Source: Candidatus Thiodiazotropha sp. (ex Monitilora ramsayi) (GTDB lineage: Bacteria; Pseudomonadota; Gammaproteobacteria; Chromatiales; Chromatiaceae). From it: a DNA stretch of 64,000 bases. This document shows positions 17,916 through 27,762 of this stretch, in pieces. The translations under genes and the position numbers were made by a program. The DNA is taken from the NCBI GenBank assembly GCA_025655595.1, contig JAHXIO010000003.1:248001-312000 (forward strand), in the 5' to 3' direction. Positions within the stretch are counted from its first letter, which is position 1, and each line of letters opens with the position of its first letter. A model generated the notes under the pieces. That model ran no database searches. It had not been told where the DNA came from and was given only the letters and a program-made list of their open reading frames with translations.

Positions 17916-18731
17916 TCAGTACTTTAACCCTGGATAAGCGATCCAGCCTTCAATTCGATCTATAGTATCTGGACAGCCAAAGTTCCTATCTCTCAGTAAC
18001 CATGCCCAGGCTGCCTGTATGGCGCATAGAAGAGTATCCAAGTAATCTGCACCTGGATCATCAAGAAGCGTGTCTGGAGCCTCTACTGTAATACCACCAA
18101 GATTCTCGAGCGGTTCGCTTTTTATCGTTTGCAATAGATCACGCCTGGCCAGGCATTGCTCTTTTGTCTGCTTCGACTTCGTATCCTGCTTATAACTGCG
18201 TTTTCCGATAATATCTCTTGCCATTACACCAGGGTAGGCTTCCACAACAATTCGTCGGGGATCTCCTGTTTGGAGAGCAGGAATAGTTACTCCTGATCGT
18301 CTGAGACGGGGAGAGCCTTCGAAGAACATCAATCCGACCGGGGTACCGTAGATCTTTTGTGGACTGATTGCGCCTTTAGCAATATCGGTTTGACGGCGGT
18401 GTTCCTTATCACCTGGTCGACGATTATCACGGTAGTCATCCAATATTTTTCGAAAATCCTCACGTGACATTTGACTAACGTGATCAACATAGCCTTGCCA
18501 GGTTTCAGGCCAACCAATGGTTTCGATGAACCGCCGGGCCTGTCCGAAAGGGAAATCGATACCGGCAATCCATGGCCCTGGTTTTTGTAGCGCCTCTTCG
18601 AATGCTTTGAAACTCGTCCACTCGTGTAACTCATTAACCTGAAGGTGAGTACCTACAAGAGAACAAGTGATGCATGTAATAGGCTTCTTGTTACTAGGGC
18701 GGCTGGTGAAATCGATACCATGGACGATCAT
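17916..18731 (-). CDS. DUF429 family protein (predicted RNase H-like fold)
   Basis: This protein of about 271 residues from the ATG at 18731 starts with IVHGIDFTS, the N-terminal G-I-D-F strand of the DUF429 family. It has a second GIDFPFGQ motif (about residues 74-81) and the late D-DPGADYLDTLLCAIQAAW block (about 228-248), where conserved acidic residues lie. Families with this fold are predicted to be RNase H-like metal-dependent nucleases, but no activity is established to my knowledge. The frame stays open to 18809, but that extension lacks family features. It lies in the recombinase-rich island and may be defence cargo. Confidence 0.75.
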   Translation of the reverse strand: MIVHGIDFTSRPSNKKPITCITCSLVGTHLQVNELHEWTSFKAFEEALQKPGPWIAGIDFPFGQARRFIETIGWPETWQGYVDHVSQMSREDFRKILDDYRDNRRPGDKEHRRQTDIAKGAISPQKIYGTPVGLMFFEGSPRLRRSGVTIPALQTGDPRRIVVEAYPGVMARDIIGKRSYKQDTKSKQTKEQCLARRDLLQTIKSEPLENLGGITVEAPDTLLDDPGADYLDTLLCAIQAAWAWLLRDRNFGCPDTIDRIEGWIAYPGLKY

Positions 18732-19155
18732 TTCACGAGTATGGCATTGAATAGGGCATATATGGACTGGTGAACCGCTTATTTGCCTATCCAGATAGGA
18801 TACGGACACTTACCTGTGGCTCAGTTTACATCTTTTAACATAATATACATTATGCATATTCTAATCGTTTGATTCCTGGAATGGGGTTGACTTTTTTAGC
18901 CGCCTCACTCCCTGGGAAATGCGGTTAATTCGCGAGATGCCCCGATTGCCTCATTTTGGCCCGTTTTGCCCGATAGACTCTCTCCCCAGATGGAGAGATT
19001 CGATTCATGGGCATCTCTGCATATTCAGGGTGAATCTTTCATATATCTCACTAACCTTCTGATTCTAATTGATTATTTAGAAATCATTTTTTTGTTTACG
19101 TTCATGTCAGGAAAACCAGGGTTAACGAATAATTCCACCCATTAGTCCCTAGGTC
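18732..19155. other. Non-coding 424-bp gap with AT-rich symmetrical site
   Basis: I see no gene here. At 18839-18854 there is a perfect inverted repeat, CATAAT and ATTATG separated by 4 bp, in an AT-rich stretch just upstream of the DUF429 gene. On the minus strand this overlaps possible -10 sequences (TATATT, TATGTT) and may be the DUF429 promoter with an operator. At about 18971-18988 a 6-bp stem CTCTCC/GGAGAG is visible. The rest is AT-rich and unassigned. Confidence 0.4.
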
Positions 19156-19660
19156 CTATTTTCTGTGGTAAGGCAAATGAAGGAATTCAGAAGCTGCTCG
19201 TGCCTCTTCCTCTGGGCGTAGATCATATCCACTGGTTGTTTGGGGATCTGAGTGACCAGCCATCCGCTGTACCGTAAAAACATCAATTCCTTTTCCAAGT
19301 AACGATGAAATGAATGTCTTCCTGAAATCGTGTGGAGACACTGGAGGAATTCCTGCCTGCCGCCAGCGCTTTCTGACAATCTCATATATTGCCTGCTCAG
19401 TGAGTTTGGTGAATACGAGCTGACCTCCTTTTCTTACACGGACAAATAGAGGTCCTATTTCGTCTGAACGATACTGAAGCCAATCCTTTAGGGCATCGAT
19501 TGTGCCTGAATCTAGAAAGGCCATACGTTGTTTGTTTCCTTTTCCGATGATCTTCACTTCTTTGTTTTCAAGATCCAGATCTTCCCTGCGTAAATTGACG
19601 ACTTCCGCGCGTCTGAGTCCAGCAATATATAAGAAGCCTATAATCGACTCTTCGTTTCAA
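19156..19660 (-). pseudogene. C-terminal fragment of a tyrosine recombinase
   Basis: The frame carries IIGFLYIAGLRRAEVVNL with the first catalytic Arg, then KIIGKGNKQR (the first ATG is at 19557), HDFRKTF, RMAGHSDPQT and SGYDLRPEE with the nucleophilic Tyr region, ending at 19156. It belongs to the XerC/D-like phage integrase family. Homology starts abruptly near 19660; everything upstream, including the core-binding domain, is replaced by the 3' end of a toxin-like gene fragment read in another frame. It is therefore a truncated gene created at a recombination junction and probably inactive. Confidence 0.85.
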
Positions 19661-21200
19661 TGGATTGTTTACAGGAAACATCGGTGCATTCGTCAGGCCC
19701 TGTTTTTGATACAGAAAAACAGGTCGAGACTCTTCGATGCTCACCACTTTCTGCTTTTCATCATTCGTTATCTCATAATTCAGATGCTTGAGCGCCAGCA
19801 TGGCCAGATAAAAGATCGCGCCATTCTCTCTGCGACCGATAAAATCCTTATCGGCACTCAGCGCATTCAAAAAGGCTAGTCCGTACAGCGTGTTAATCCT
19901 TTTATTTACACTCGTAACAAATGGCTCGCACCCAACCAGCCCTTCACAATTCCCACGGCGGGTTTCGATATAAGTGATAATCGCCATCATGGCCAGCGGC
20001 GATATCCTCATATTACTGTTCAGATCCTTCATCATCTTGCGTATCGCCGTACCCCCAACCGCGATTGCAGTCGTCAATGTTCTTGGATCGTGCACCAGTT
20101 TGCGTAGCGTTGTCAGATCGGTGTCCTTCATGCCTCTAATCACGGCACGCACCGCAGGCAACAGATCCTTAAAATCATTGTTGTCGATGATATGTTTGAG
20201 CGGCTTGAGCGCTTCACTAAGCTTCTTGAGCTTAGCAGTAGGGAGACGATTTCCTTTAAACGTTGACGCATATGCCGCCGGGATAAAGAAATCCAGAGGC
20301 GATTTGTAAATCGTATCCTCCACGTAGGCAGTCGCTTCTACCGGTGGTGGCGTATCACCAATCCACCCATCGGTCGGTAAATTCAGGTATTCGATCCAGG
20401 TCCAGACATCATCGGCACTCTTGACCGAATCGACCAGCATCAGGATTGTGTCAAGACCCTCAGGATCCATTGCTAGTTCTGCGATGATCATCAAGTATGG
20501 TAGAAGTGATAGCAGCTTATCCGTCCTACCTTTTAGAGCTTCAGAAGTCGCCCGTCCGAGAACTCCTCCCAGGTGTCTAATGATCGGTTTATTGCCATAT
20601 CGTGTAATAAAGCCTTGTACTGGTTTTAACAGAGGTTTTAGCGGCTTCATTATAGGAATTATCGTCGCTACGCCAAGAGCAGCAAATGTAAGTTCCTTGG
20701 CATCGAACCGCTTGTCTCCTGTTGCCAGATAGTAAAGTTGCTGTCCTAGTTTTTTGAAATCCTCATAGGGAATCACCCAGCTAGCCGCCTCCTTGACCGC
20801 TTCCCATGCGTCGCTCCAGCTATCCCAGAACGCGGCATGGGCCGGTGGAATCAGAAAGTCGAGTGTTTTTCCGCCAATATCGGATACCAGACTATTCGAT
20901 GGTTGGGGACCAAAATTATACGCTACAATTGGCGGCGCATTGCGGCTGTAAGTATCCATGTACTCACTGCCGATCGCCTTAAAGCCTTCCTTGGAGATCA
21001 GAGAAATATAGTTGTCAAACCCCTCAGTGGTAATGGCTACACGCAAGGTTGTCAGTTCCGCGCCAGCCTGCGTATTCATCTGTCCGGTACTCTGTACCGT
21101 CAGCGTGCCGGGATCGGTGTCGAGGTCGATCGTCTTCGCAAGCGACCGTCATCGAAGGTCACCAGCGGCTGGTTCTCCCAGTCGTAGAGCTTGTGACTGA
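19568..21200 (-). pseudogene. Orphan fragment of a large exported toxin-like protein
   Basis: An open frame of 503 codons (21079-19568) has no proper start. Translation upstream of 21079 continues with recognisable sequence (TIDLDTDPGTLTVQSTG) and, after a one-base shift near 21145, SHKLYDWENQPLVTFDDGRL, a YD-repeat-like segment, up to a stop near 21200. The body has PPAHAAFWDSWSDAWEAVKEA followed by long hydrophobic/helical segments (about residues 110-330) and ends in sequence derived from the integrase fragment (after about 19660), read out of frame. I do not recognise the tip. It fits a displaced C-terminal piece of a polymorphic-toxin-like protein: no start, a frameshift at one end and a junction at the other. 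No downstream immunity gene is left. Confidence 0.6.
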
Positions 21201-21302
21201 TGAGAAGTCAGCTAATTGTATATATTTCAGAAAATCATGGGTATCCTGCAATTTTGGCTATTATTCTGTTAATTTTATTGCTACTTTTTTGCCAAAGAAC
21301 CA

Positions 21303-22385
21303 TCACCACAATTTCGTTGTACGCAGTTGGTCACCTTTAGTGCTTTCCCGCTTCCTCACAGATTTTACATTTCTCCTAATCCTGTCAAGCAATATTCCTT
21401 GCTTCAGTGCTTTTAATGCTCTCACTAAATAAATATCAGGCTTCTCAACCAATCTTACAGCGTTGCGCGGCATCCAGAATTTAGCCTCACTTTTATATTC
21501 CTGTTGATAAAACTCATACAAATCCTCCTTTGTGATAGTCTGGATGGCAGCGATCCCAGTTTTGCTTACAGCTGTAATAAGATACTCATAGTAATGCCAA
21601 TGATCACTGAAGTTGTCTGTACTAAAAGATGTCGCCCATGGAACTGGATTGTCGTATAAGTCGACATAGCTTCCAATCATGACTTGTGATTCCTTTTCAG
21701 AAAAGCTTTTTACCAAGTCCATTACTTTTGACATCCCACCCAGACTCGAACGAAGTTCTTCATCAAGCATTTCCAACTCTTCTGAATATGGAATACTTAG
21801 ACCGTACCCTTCAACAGTTAAATTTGTACTAACCCCATAATAGCGAAGTGCAATGTAAAGCATGGATGTATTTGATGGGTAATGCTCTCTTAATCTTTTG
21901 TAGGTCATTAATAATTTATTAAAAGTCTCAAGCTCGATACTTTTTTTATGTGACTCTATATAATCAAAGATCCAATAAAATATTTTATTGCAGATGGCTA
22001 TTTTAATAACAAGGTTACCCCACGCAACCTTTTCACTAACAACAGAATCTATCTTTAACAACAAATCAGCAGCAACAAACCATTCCTCGACATCTAGATT
22101 GTTATACAACTCATCATTATTTTCCAGAAACACAAGAAATTTTCTTCCTGCTGCATTTAACTCTGTAACAGCCTGATCTACTTCATCATTAAATAGTATT
22201 TTTTTAATAAGACTAAGCTCTGCCTCCAATTCCAAAGGCGCATATATACCATACTTGTTATTTTTCGATATAATTGTTTCGAGTTCTTTTTTTTGTTGTA
22301 TTAATTCATCTATATATTCTTCTGCCACAGAAGAAATAGGCCACAACATCATTAGCATCAACAATAGTCTTAAAGACGTCATCAT
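21303..22385 (-). CDS. Secreted protein of unknown function, candidate immunity protein
   Basis: This 360-residue protein has a signal peptide (MMTSLRLLLMLMMLWPISSVAEE, cleavage likely after SVA), so it acts in the periplasm or outside. The rest is AT-rich in codon use and mostly helical (KKELETIISKNNKYG, MLDEELRSSLGGMSK, YLVRALKALKQGIL). I recognise no family. Its start overlaps the stop of the preceding tip gene as TAATG, which is strict coupling. Position, coupling and periplasmic address fit an immunity protein for that tip, in line with the periplasmic toxin target suggested for the sister protein at 29166-33602. The immunity role is inferred from context only. Confidence 0.6.
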   Translation of the reverse strand: MMTSLRLLLMLMMLWPISSVAEEYIDELIQQKKELETIISKNNKYGIYAPLELEAELSLIKKILFNDEVDQAVTELNAAGRKFLVFLENNDELYNNLDVEEWFVAADLLLKIDSVVSEKVAWGNLVIKIAICNKIFYWIFDYIESHKKSIELETFNKLLMTYKRLREHYPSNTSMLYIALRYYGVSTNLTVEGYGLSIPYSEELEMLDEELRSSLGGMSKVMDLVKSFSEKESQVMIGSYVDLYDNPVPWATSFSTDNFSDHWHYYEYLITAVSKTGIAAIQTITKEDLYEFYQQEYKSEAKFWMPRNAVRLVEKPDIYLVRALKALKQGILLDRIRRNVKSVRKRESTKGDQLRTTKLW

Positions 22386-23863
22386 TAGAAGTCACTCTCT
22401 TCAGAGAACAATAATACATCACTATATTCACATCCTAGTAGCCCACATCTAAGACTATAGGTTAGATCAAATGGCACAGACGTTATAAATACAGCCCCCT
22501 GAGGTCTACCTCCCTCATACCCAATCTCTACTATTGCGCCATCTGAGTTAAAGTCTTTACCTAAGAATGTTTTTCCATAATTAAAGTCATAAAAGTCATA
22601 TATTTCACCGGTTATTTTTATATCATATTCATCACTACTGAGAATGTTATCTTTATATCGTACCTTTGCTTTATACTTATATTTACAATCACCCAATGCT
22701 GCAAACAAGTTAGCTGCGTCACTTTTTAGAATAACTGATCTAAAAAAAAGATCTGCATCTATACCATTCGTAACAAACTCAAAGCAATCATCTTCCCCAT
22801 CTGAACAGCTCGATGCGTTCAATATGTCTTTTTGAAAAGAACGGAATTTAATTATGCTTTCAAGGCCTTCTTTAAACTCAGAACTTTGCAAAACCAAATC
22901 ATGCAACTCAGTTCCCGATGGATGTTCATAAAACGGCATTATTGCATCACATTTTTCATTTTCTGATATAAACCACGTCATACTTGCCCCGGCGCCATGA
23001 GACCAGCTGTTAACAAGGTAATCATCACGTTTGGTATCAACTTTTGAACCCACTTCTTTCTCTTGGTACATTAAAGATTGATATCCTGATGCATTAGGCG
23101 CGCCCATAATAAAATTTCTGGAAAGCTCGTAGCTGATCCCATTAGTTCCAGTCCAGAAGGCGATGTCACTTTCATATTCTTGCATATGTTTATCGTAACT
23201 TGATTTCGATGCTGCGAGAATAGTTAAATCACCAGTACGATAATTTAGGATTTCGAATGGCTCACCATTCTCATTTTCATCCTCATACGAATACAACATG
23301 TATGTTATATTCTCGTTAACATCTGGAACATCAAAACCCACTGTCCATATTTTACACGATCTGCATTTACTAAGTTCTGGTTCAATCCACCCATCATTCC
23401 CATTTACTCTAATTCGAGTGTTTTCAGTATCACCCATGACACCATCAAGTGCCACTTGTACATGATTTGCTTTGTCCGGCTCTGTTGCAACAATCAGCAC
23501 TTGACCATAACCAGTTTTAATCTGTTTGCGATTCGGTGAAGCATTACAGTAATTGTCGGCTTCTCGTAGTTTGTTTACAGAGAAATTCGATATAAATTTA
23601 AATTGCCAAAGAGTATTGGCCGCATCGTTGTTCTGATAGAGCCTGATAGTGAGGTAGTCCTGCACATCGAGCAGCGCCAGATGGTCCATGTTCTCGAAGG
23701 TCAACACCCCGCTCTGATTGATGCTGGCGGTGATGTTGTGCTCCTGCTCACCGATAGCCAGTATCAACTCCCTGTCCGGCCCAAACCGATCGAGATCAAA
23801 ATCATCGCTTTGACCCGTTAATTCATAAAGTATTTGGGTGATGTCATAGCCGCCACCCAGCAT
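22385..23863 (-). CDS. Orphan toxin-like C-terminal tip (copy 2), frameshifted from its module
   Basis: The frame of 492 codons begins with a linker shared with two other proteins in the locus (ELILAIGEQEH, then YLTIRLYQNNDAANTLW) and continues into a tip homologous to that of 25013-26746: LREADNYCN, DDYLVNSWSHGAGASMTW, KVRYKDN, and DIKITGEIYDFYDFNYG, ending LLFSEESDF. The first Met is not a real start: just upstream in the same frame lies DDPRLIPMLGGG, which should be joined to the module at 23818-25065 but is separated from it by one base near 23875. The sequence is much more AT-rich than the module. No named family is recognised. The immediate downstream gene is a secreted candidate immunity protein. 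Confidence 0.6.
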   Translation of the reverse strand: MLGGGYDITQILYELTGQSDDFDLDRFGPDRELILAIGEQEHNITASINQSGVLTFENMDHLALLDVQDYLTIRLYQNNDAANTLWQFKFISNFSVNKLREADNYCNASPNRKQIKTGYGQVLIVATEPDKANHVQVALDGVMGDTENTRIRVNGNDGWIEPELSKCRSCKIWTVGFDVPDVNENITYMLYSYEDENENGEPFEILNYRTGDLTILAASKSSYDKHMQEYESDIAFWTGTNGISYELSRNFIMGAPNASGYQSLMYQEKEVGSKVDTKRDDYLVNSWSHGAGASMTWFISENEKCDAIMPFYEHPSGTELHDLVLQSSEFKEGLESIIKFRSFQKDILNASSCSDGEDDCFEFVTNGIDADLFFRSVILKSDAANLFAALGDCKYKYKAKVRYKDNILSSDEYDIKITGEIYDFYDFNYGKTFLGKDFNSDGAIVEIGYEGGRPQGAVFITSVPFDLTYSLRCGLLGCEYSDVLLFSEESDF

Positions 23864-25065
23864 GGGAATGAGCCTGGATCATCGTCCGCGCCTGCCGGAT
23901 AGATATCGACAAACTCGTCCGCCGCGATCTCCTGCCGAATCTGGTTCACCTTGAAGTCGTAGACACTGAACTGCATCTCCGGGCGGTATACCCAGTGATA
24001 GACCGGATCGACTGATTCGGGAAGCCCCTCCACACCGTCGCGGCGGGCCTGGGCCAGTGCATTCTGCGCGTCGAGCGTTGCCAGTTCGTTGTAGACCGGC
24101 ACCTTGATCGGTACGTAGTATTTCGGCCGCGTCTGCAGCTTGCCGGGGCCCGCGCCCGGGTTGGCGAAAGTGGGATTATCGTTGATGAACTCGCCCACTA
24201 CCTGCACATAGAAGTGTTCGGTGGTCAGATCGGCTGAGTTGTTGAGCTGCACTACCTGGGTCTGGTAACCCGGCGAGATCTCGAAGTTACCGCTGAAGTC
24301 CCGGGTGCTCGATCCCGTACTGACCGCGAGCCGGCCGGTATAGCCTTCAAGGCCTTCGGGTAGCGGCGAGCCGTCGTGATCCAGCCAGATCGTCTGGATC
24401 TTGATATAGGTGTCGGAACTGAGCCCGGCGCCCTCGCTACCGATCAGCTGGTTGTTGTGTTGCTCGCCCTGGGTGAGACCCGCCTCATCCTTGTAGGTTC
24501 GGGTGGCGATCACCTTCAGGTTAGGTGGACGCAGGGTCATGTTGCGAGCGGGATCAAAATCGATATCGAGGGAAGTCATGCGAAACTTCGTCGTACCGAT
24601 ATAGCCGGTCTTGCGGTTGATCGCTACCACTCGCACCACTTCGCCGATGCGCAGATAATCCGGGGGTTCGGTGGGCAGGCCATCGCCAACCGTCGAGGCC
24701 TCCCATGGCCGGTAAATGAGATCGTCGACGAACAGACTTTGGGCGGGACTGGCCACTGTCGTACTATAATAAAATCCCTGCCAGTCAGATCCATCAACTA
24801 CTCCTCCGGAAATACCCACGAAGTTGTCGCCGCCCTTATCAAGCCAGCCTTTCGTCGAATTCACCAGCTGTCCGGTCGCCTCGCGGAAGACGTAGATATC
24901 ACTGTCTTCGAGGTCTTCCTTACTGATCGATTTCAGCAAGCCCTGGTCCACGAGCTGGGGATCGAGCACGCTGTCCGTCAGCCGGGTCAGATCAGGCGGA
25001 TTGCGGTTTCCCTCATCGTCGAACTCCTCTCTTTCTCTCATATCCGAGCTGAATGACTGCGCCAT
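23818..25065 (-). pseudogene. Orphan copy of the toxin-protein module (no N-terminus, frameshifted end)
   Basis: Residues from REEFDDEGNRNPP to PEMQFSVYD are almost identical to residues about 414-770 of the 1,478-residue protein at 29166-33602, with only a handful of substitutions (for example VDGSDW for VDRADW). There is no signal peptide and no proper start; the first 12 residues come from fused sequence of the neighbouring copy. After ADDDPGS the frame runs into an unrelated tail, while the true continuation is in the next frame (see 22385-23863). It is best read as a silent cassette that can donate its tip by homologous recombination, not as an expressed protein. Confidence 0.8.
23963..25032 (-). 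repeat. 1,070-bp duplicated module, copy 2
   Basis: This block matches 31294-32363 base for base over most of its length, and both copies are exactly 1,070 bp with no indel seen. Both begin at ACACTGAACTGCATCTCCGG (plus strand) and end at GAACTCCTCTCT, after which the sequences diverge abruptly. Confidence 0.9.
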
Positions 25066-26746
25066 CGGTATTTAAATCAATAGCACCTAAAAAACTATCT
25101 TTTCCGTAAGCAAAATCATACATATCGTAAATTTCACCAGTTATTTTTATATCGTATTCATCGTCGAAAATAATATTATCCTTATACCTAACCTTGGCAC
25201 TATACGTGAACTTACTCTGACCTAAAGCGGCAGCCAAATTCGCCTCAACAGACAAAGGCAGCGGTGGTAACAATTTGATATAGGTGAGATCGTTATCGAT
25301 ATCGCTTGTAATAAACTCTACACAATTATCGCCATTGCTACACGCTGACGCTTTGAATCTATCCTTTTCAAACGACTTATTCCTCTCTATATTTTCAAGG
25401 CGCGTATGAAATTCATCACTTTGCATAACCGCATCATGGAGCGGATGACTAGGAGCATAAGTATAATACGGCACTACAGAATCACACTTCTCACTATTTC
25501 CCGCTATCCATCTCATCTCTGCTCCTGCACCATGCGCCCAAGCATTGACAAGATAATCGTCCCGCAGCGTATCTTTTATCGTCCCGACTTCCTCGTTTTG
25601 ATATACCAGATTCTGATATCCGGATGGAGCGGGTGCTCCATTAAGAAAGAGATTAATAAGCTCATATCCAACACCTGTGGTGCCAACGAACAAATCAAAA
25701 TGGCGTAACAATCCTTCTAAGTGTTTTCCATACCCTGACTCAGATGCGACTAAGATATTGAAATCACCAGATCGATAATTAAGAATCTCCAAATTTTCTC
25801 CTTCGTCATATTTATTGTTTTCATTGGTGTCTTCGTATGTATAAAGCGTGTATGTTGTATCTTCTTCAATATCTGGCACATCAAATGAAACCTTCCATCC
25901 CTTACACAATAGACATTCTTCATGATCCGCTTCTATCCACTGCCCATTACCTTCAACTCTTATCCGTAGATTATTTCTGTCGCCTATAACGCCATCAAGC
26001 GACACTTCGACATGATTCGCCTTCTCTGATTCTGTCGCTACGATTAGGCTATCACCATATCCAACCTCAATCTGACTGCGATTTGGTACAACATTACAAA
26101 AATTATCAGCTTCTCGTACTGTATTAACAGACAACTTTGTCACAAACCCAAATTCCCAAAGAGTATTACCTGCATCATTGTTCTGATATAGGCTAATGGT
26201 GAGGTAATCACTTTCATCCAATAAAAAAAGGTGTTCCGGATTATCAAAACGCACAACCCCATCCGACGTGATAGTCGCCTGCGCTTCTTCAGCCCCTAGC
26301 GCAAAGATCAACTCATGGTTACCGCTAAAATACTCTAAAGGATCAATATCTGAGCCGGTTAAATCGTAAAGTAGCTCAGCATAATTGATGTCACCGCTGA
26401 GCAGAGAACCAACAAGGAGTTCACTGTTCTCAGCGCTCAGGTCAATAAGCTGGATGTCATCATTGACGGGCTGGACTTGTAACATTTGGTTCTGTAAGTC
26501 ATAAACGCTGAACTGCATCTCCGGACGGTAGAACCAGTGATAAACCGGATCGGCCGATTCGGGCAGCCCCTCCACACCGTCGCGGCGGGCCTGGGTCAGC
26601 GCATTCTGCGCTTCGAGCGTTGCCAGTTCGTTGTAGACCGGCACGTTGATCGGTACGTAGTATTTCGGCCGCGTCTGCAGCTTGCCGGGGCCCTCGCCCG
26701 GGTTGACGAAGGTGGGATTGTCGTTGATTAACTCGCTGGCTTCCAC
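25013..26746 (-). pseudogene. Orphan toxin-like cassette (copy 3): short module piece plus tip, C-terminus cut
   Basis: The 577-codon frame begins inside the repeated module (INDNPTFVNPGEGPGKLQT to PEMQFSVYD, about 80 residues), with no start of its own. It continues through the shared linker (YLTISLYQNNDAGNTLWEF) to a tip homologous to that at 22385-23863: DDYLVNAWAHGAGAEMRW and DIKITGEIYDMYDFAYG. After GAVIQLGYER it stops where the copy-2 module begins, so about 35 residues present in the sister tip are missing. The truncation is best explained by arrival of the next cassette at this point. An immunity gene, if there was one, has been lost. Confidence 0.75.
26508..26736 (-). repeat. Partial third copy of the duplicated module
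   Basis: About 229 bp, from CTGAACTGCATCTCCGG to the region coding for FINDNPTF, repeats the downstream end of the 1,070-bp module (compare 23967-24195 and 31298-31526). It is more diverged than the other two copies. Confidence 0.8.
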
Positions 26747-27393
26747 TCGGAATCGATAAAATAGAGGTAATTAACGCGTTTGCTCACGCTTACCCATTCG
26801 CGTTTCCTTTGCTTCATCCACTCCCTGTCTTCAGTGTGCCAGGCTGACATCTATATATTTCTCCTAAAACTCAGGCACATTCGTAATCACTTCATCGATT
26901 GTTTCAGCATCTATACCCTCAAGCAGGTTTCTGCCCTGGTTTAGTAGCCAGTTCTTGATATTCTGGTGCCTCCCCTCGTATTAGTAAATGTCACCGGCAC
27001 CTTGGCAGCTGCTTCGGTCGTTTTACCGAGGCTGATATCCAGAGTAATTTTACTCTTACCCCATTTCACTGCTGAAGCTTGAGGAAAGTGACCTATCAAC
27101 ACCACCCAACGTATTCGTTGATATCGCCACGCGATCCATAATGAACTTAAGGGCGTCGCTACCTCTTGATAGATTTTGAGGCATCCTAGCCTCTAAATTC
27201 AGCTCGTCAAAGTAACAGCCTTTAAGTCCCGGCCGCCCTGTGTCCGCGCCATTTCACCACACCCTCACTACGCTCGCCACTGGCTTCACAACACTCCTTC
27301 AAACGGCAAGACGGTGTGTCGGAAGCGCTTGCGTATGCTCTACGGCGTTAGCTTACGCTCTCACCTTCGATCATACGCCCGTGTTAAAGCAAG
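26747..27393 (-). other. Gene-poor stretch with decayed coding fragments
   Basis: No intact gene is present. On the minus strand, short out-of-frame pieces read like protein: YFDELNLEARMPQNLSRGSD and FIMDRVAISTNTLGGVD (about 27215-27085), WGKSKITLDISLGKTTEAAA (about 27065-27005) and NIKNWLLNQGRNLLEGIDAE ending in EVITNVPEF and a stop (about 26970-26870). They need several frameshifts to be joined, so this looks like the corpse of another gene or tip. The family is not recognised. Confidence 0.5.
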
Positions 27394-27672
27394 CTATAAT
27401 TTTTCTAAAAGATATATTGAAAAAAAATATATTACTGTGATTAATACAGCCGATAAAAATACGATTATAGGAAGCACCCACCATTGCCATTTTTTTCTAT
27501 ATTTCTTATAAAGCAAAAAAACAAATGAAGCACCTATCAAGGAACTTAGCACAACAAGAATATAGAATGGAATAACTAAACTACCGAGCGAAGATATTCC
27601 TGCATCAGCAGAAACATAACCCGAATAAAATAAAATAAAAGGAAATAAAAACAGATAACTTACTTTACTCAT
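27394..27672 (-). CDS. Small membrane protein of unknown function
   Basis: The frame codes for about 92 residues with a hydrophobic N-terminus (YLFLFPFILFYSGYVSA, possibly a signal peptide with A-x-A cleavage) and two further strongly hydrophobic segments separated by the basic loop KKYRKKWQWW. The ATG at 27672 has GGAG 11 nt upstream; a GTG at 27684 is the alternative. The DNA is AT-rich. It lies among toxin-cassette relics, where small membrane proteins are often immunity proteins, but no partner tip adjoins it directly. No family is recognised. Confidence 0.5.
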   Translation of the reverse strand: MSKVSYLFLFPFILFYSGYVSADAGISSLGSLVIPFYILVVLSSLIGASFVFLLYKKYRKKWQWWVLPIIVFLSAVLITVIYFFSIYLLEKL

Positions 27673-27762
27673 CACACAAAACACTCCACAGCCGATTCTG
27701 CTTATGTATTGTATATGCTAAGCACACAAATTACCCACACATGACGTAATTAGCATCCCTAA

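Noticed and set aside
19568..21200. YD-like segment taken as evidence of an Rhs gene
   Set aside because: Only one short YD-like stretch is visible; there is no Rhs core repeat array or conserved Rhs boundary motif, so the region is not called Rhs.
24376..25056. Open frame of 226 codons on the plus strand, repeated at 31707-32552
   Set aside because: Its presence in both module copies only reflects the DNA duplication; it is antisense to a well-supported coding module.
27240..27511. Two overlapping small plus-strand frames
   Set aside because: No ribosome-binding site, no family similarity, and they lie in decayed DNA and antisense to the small membrane-protein gene.
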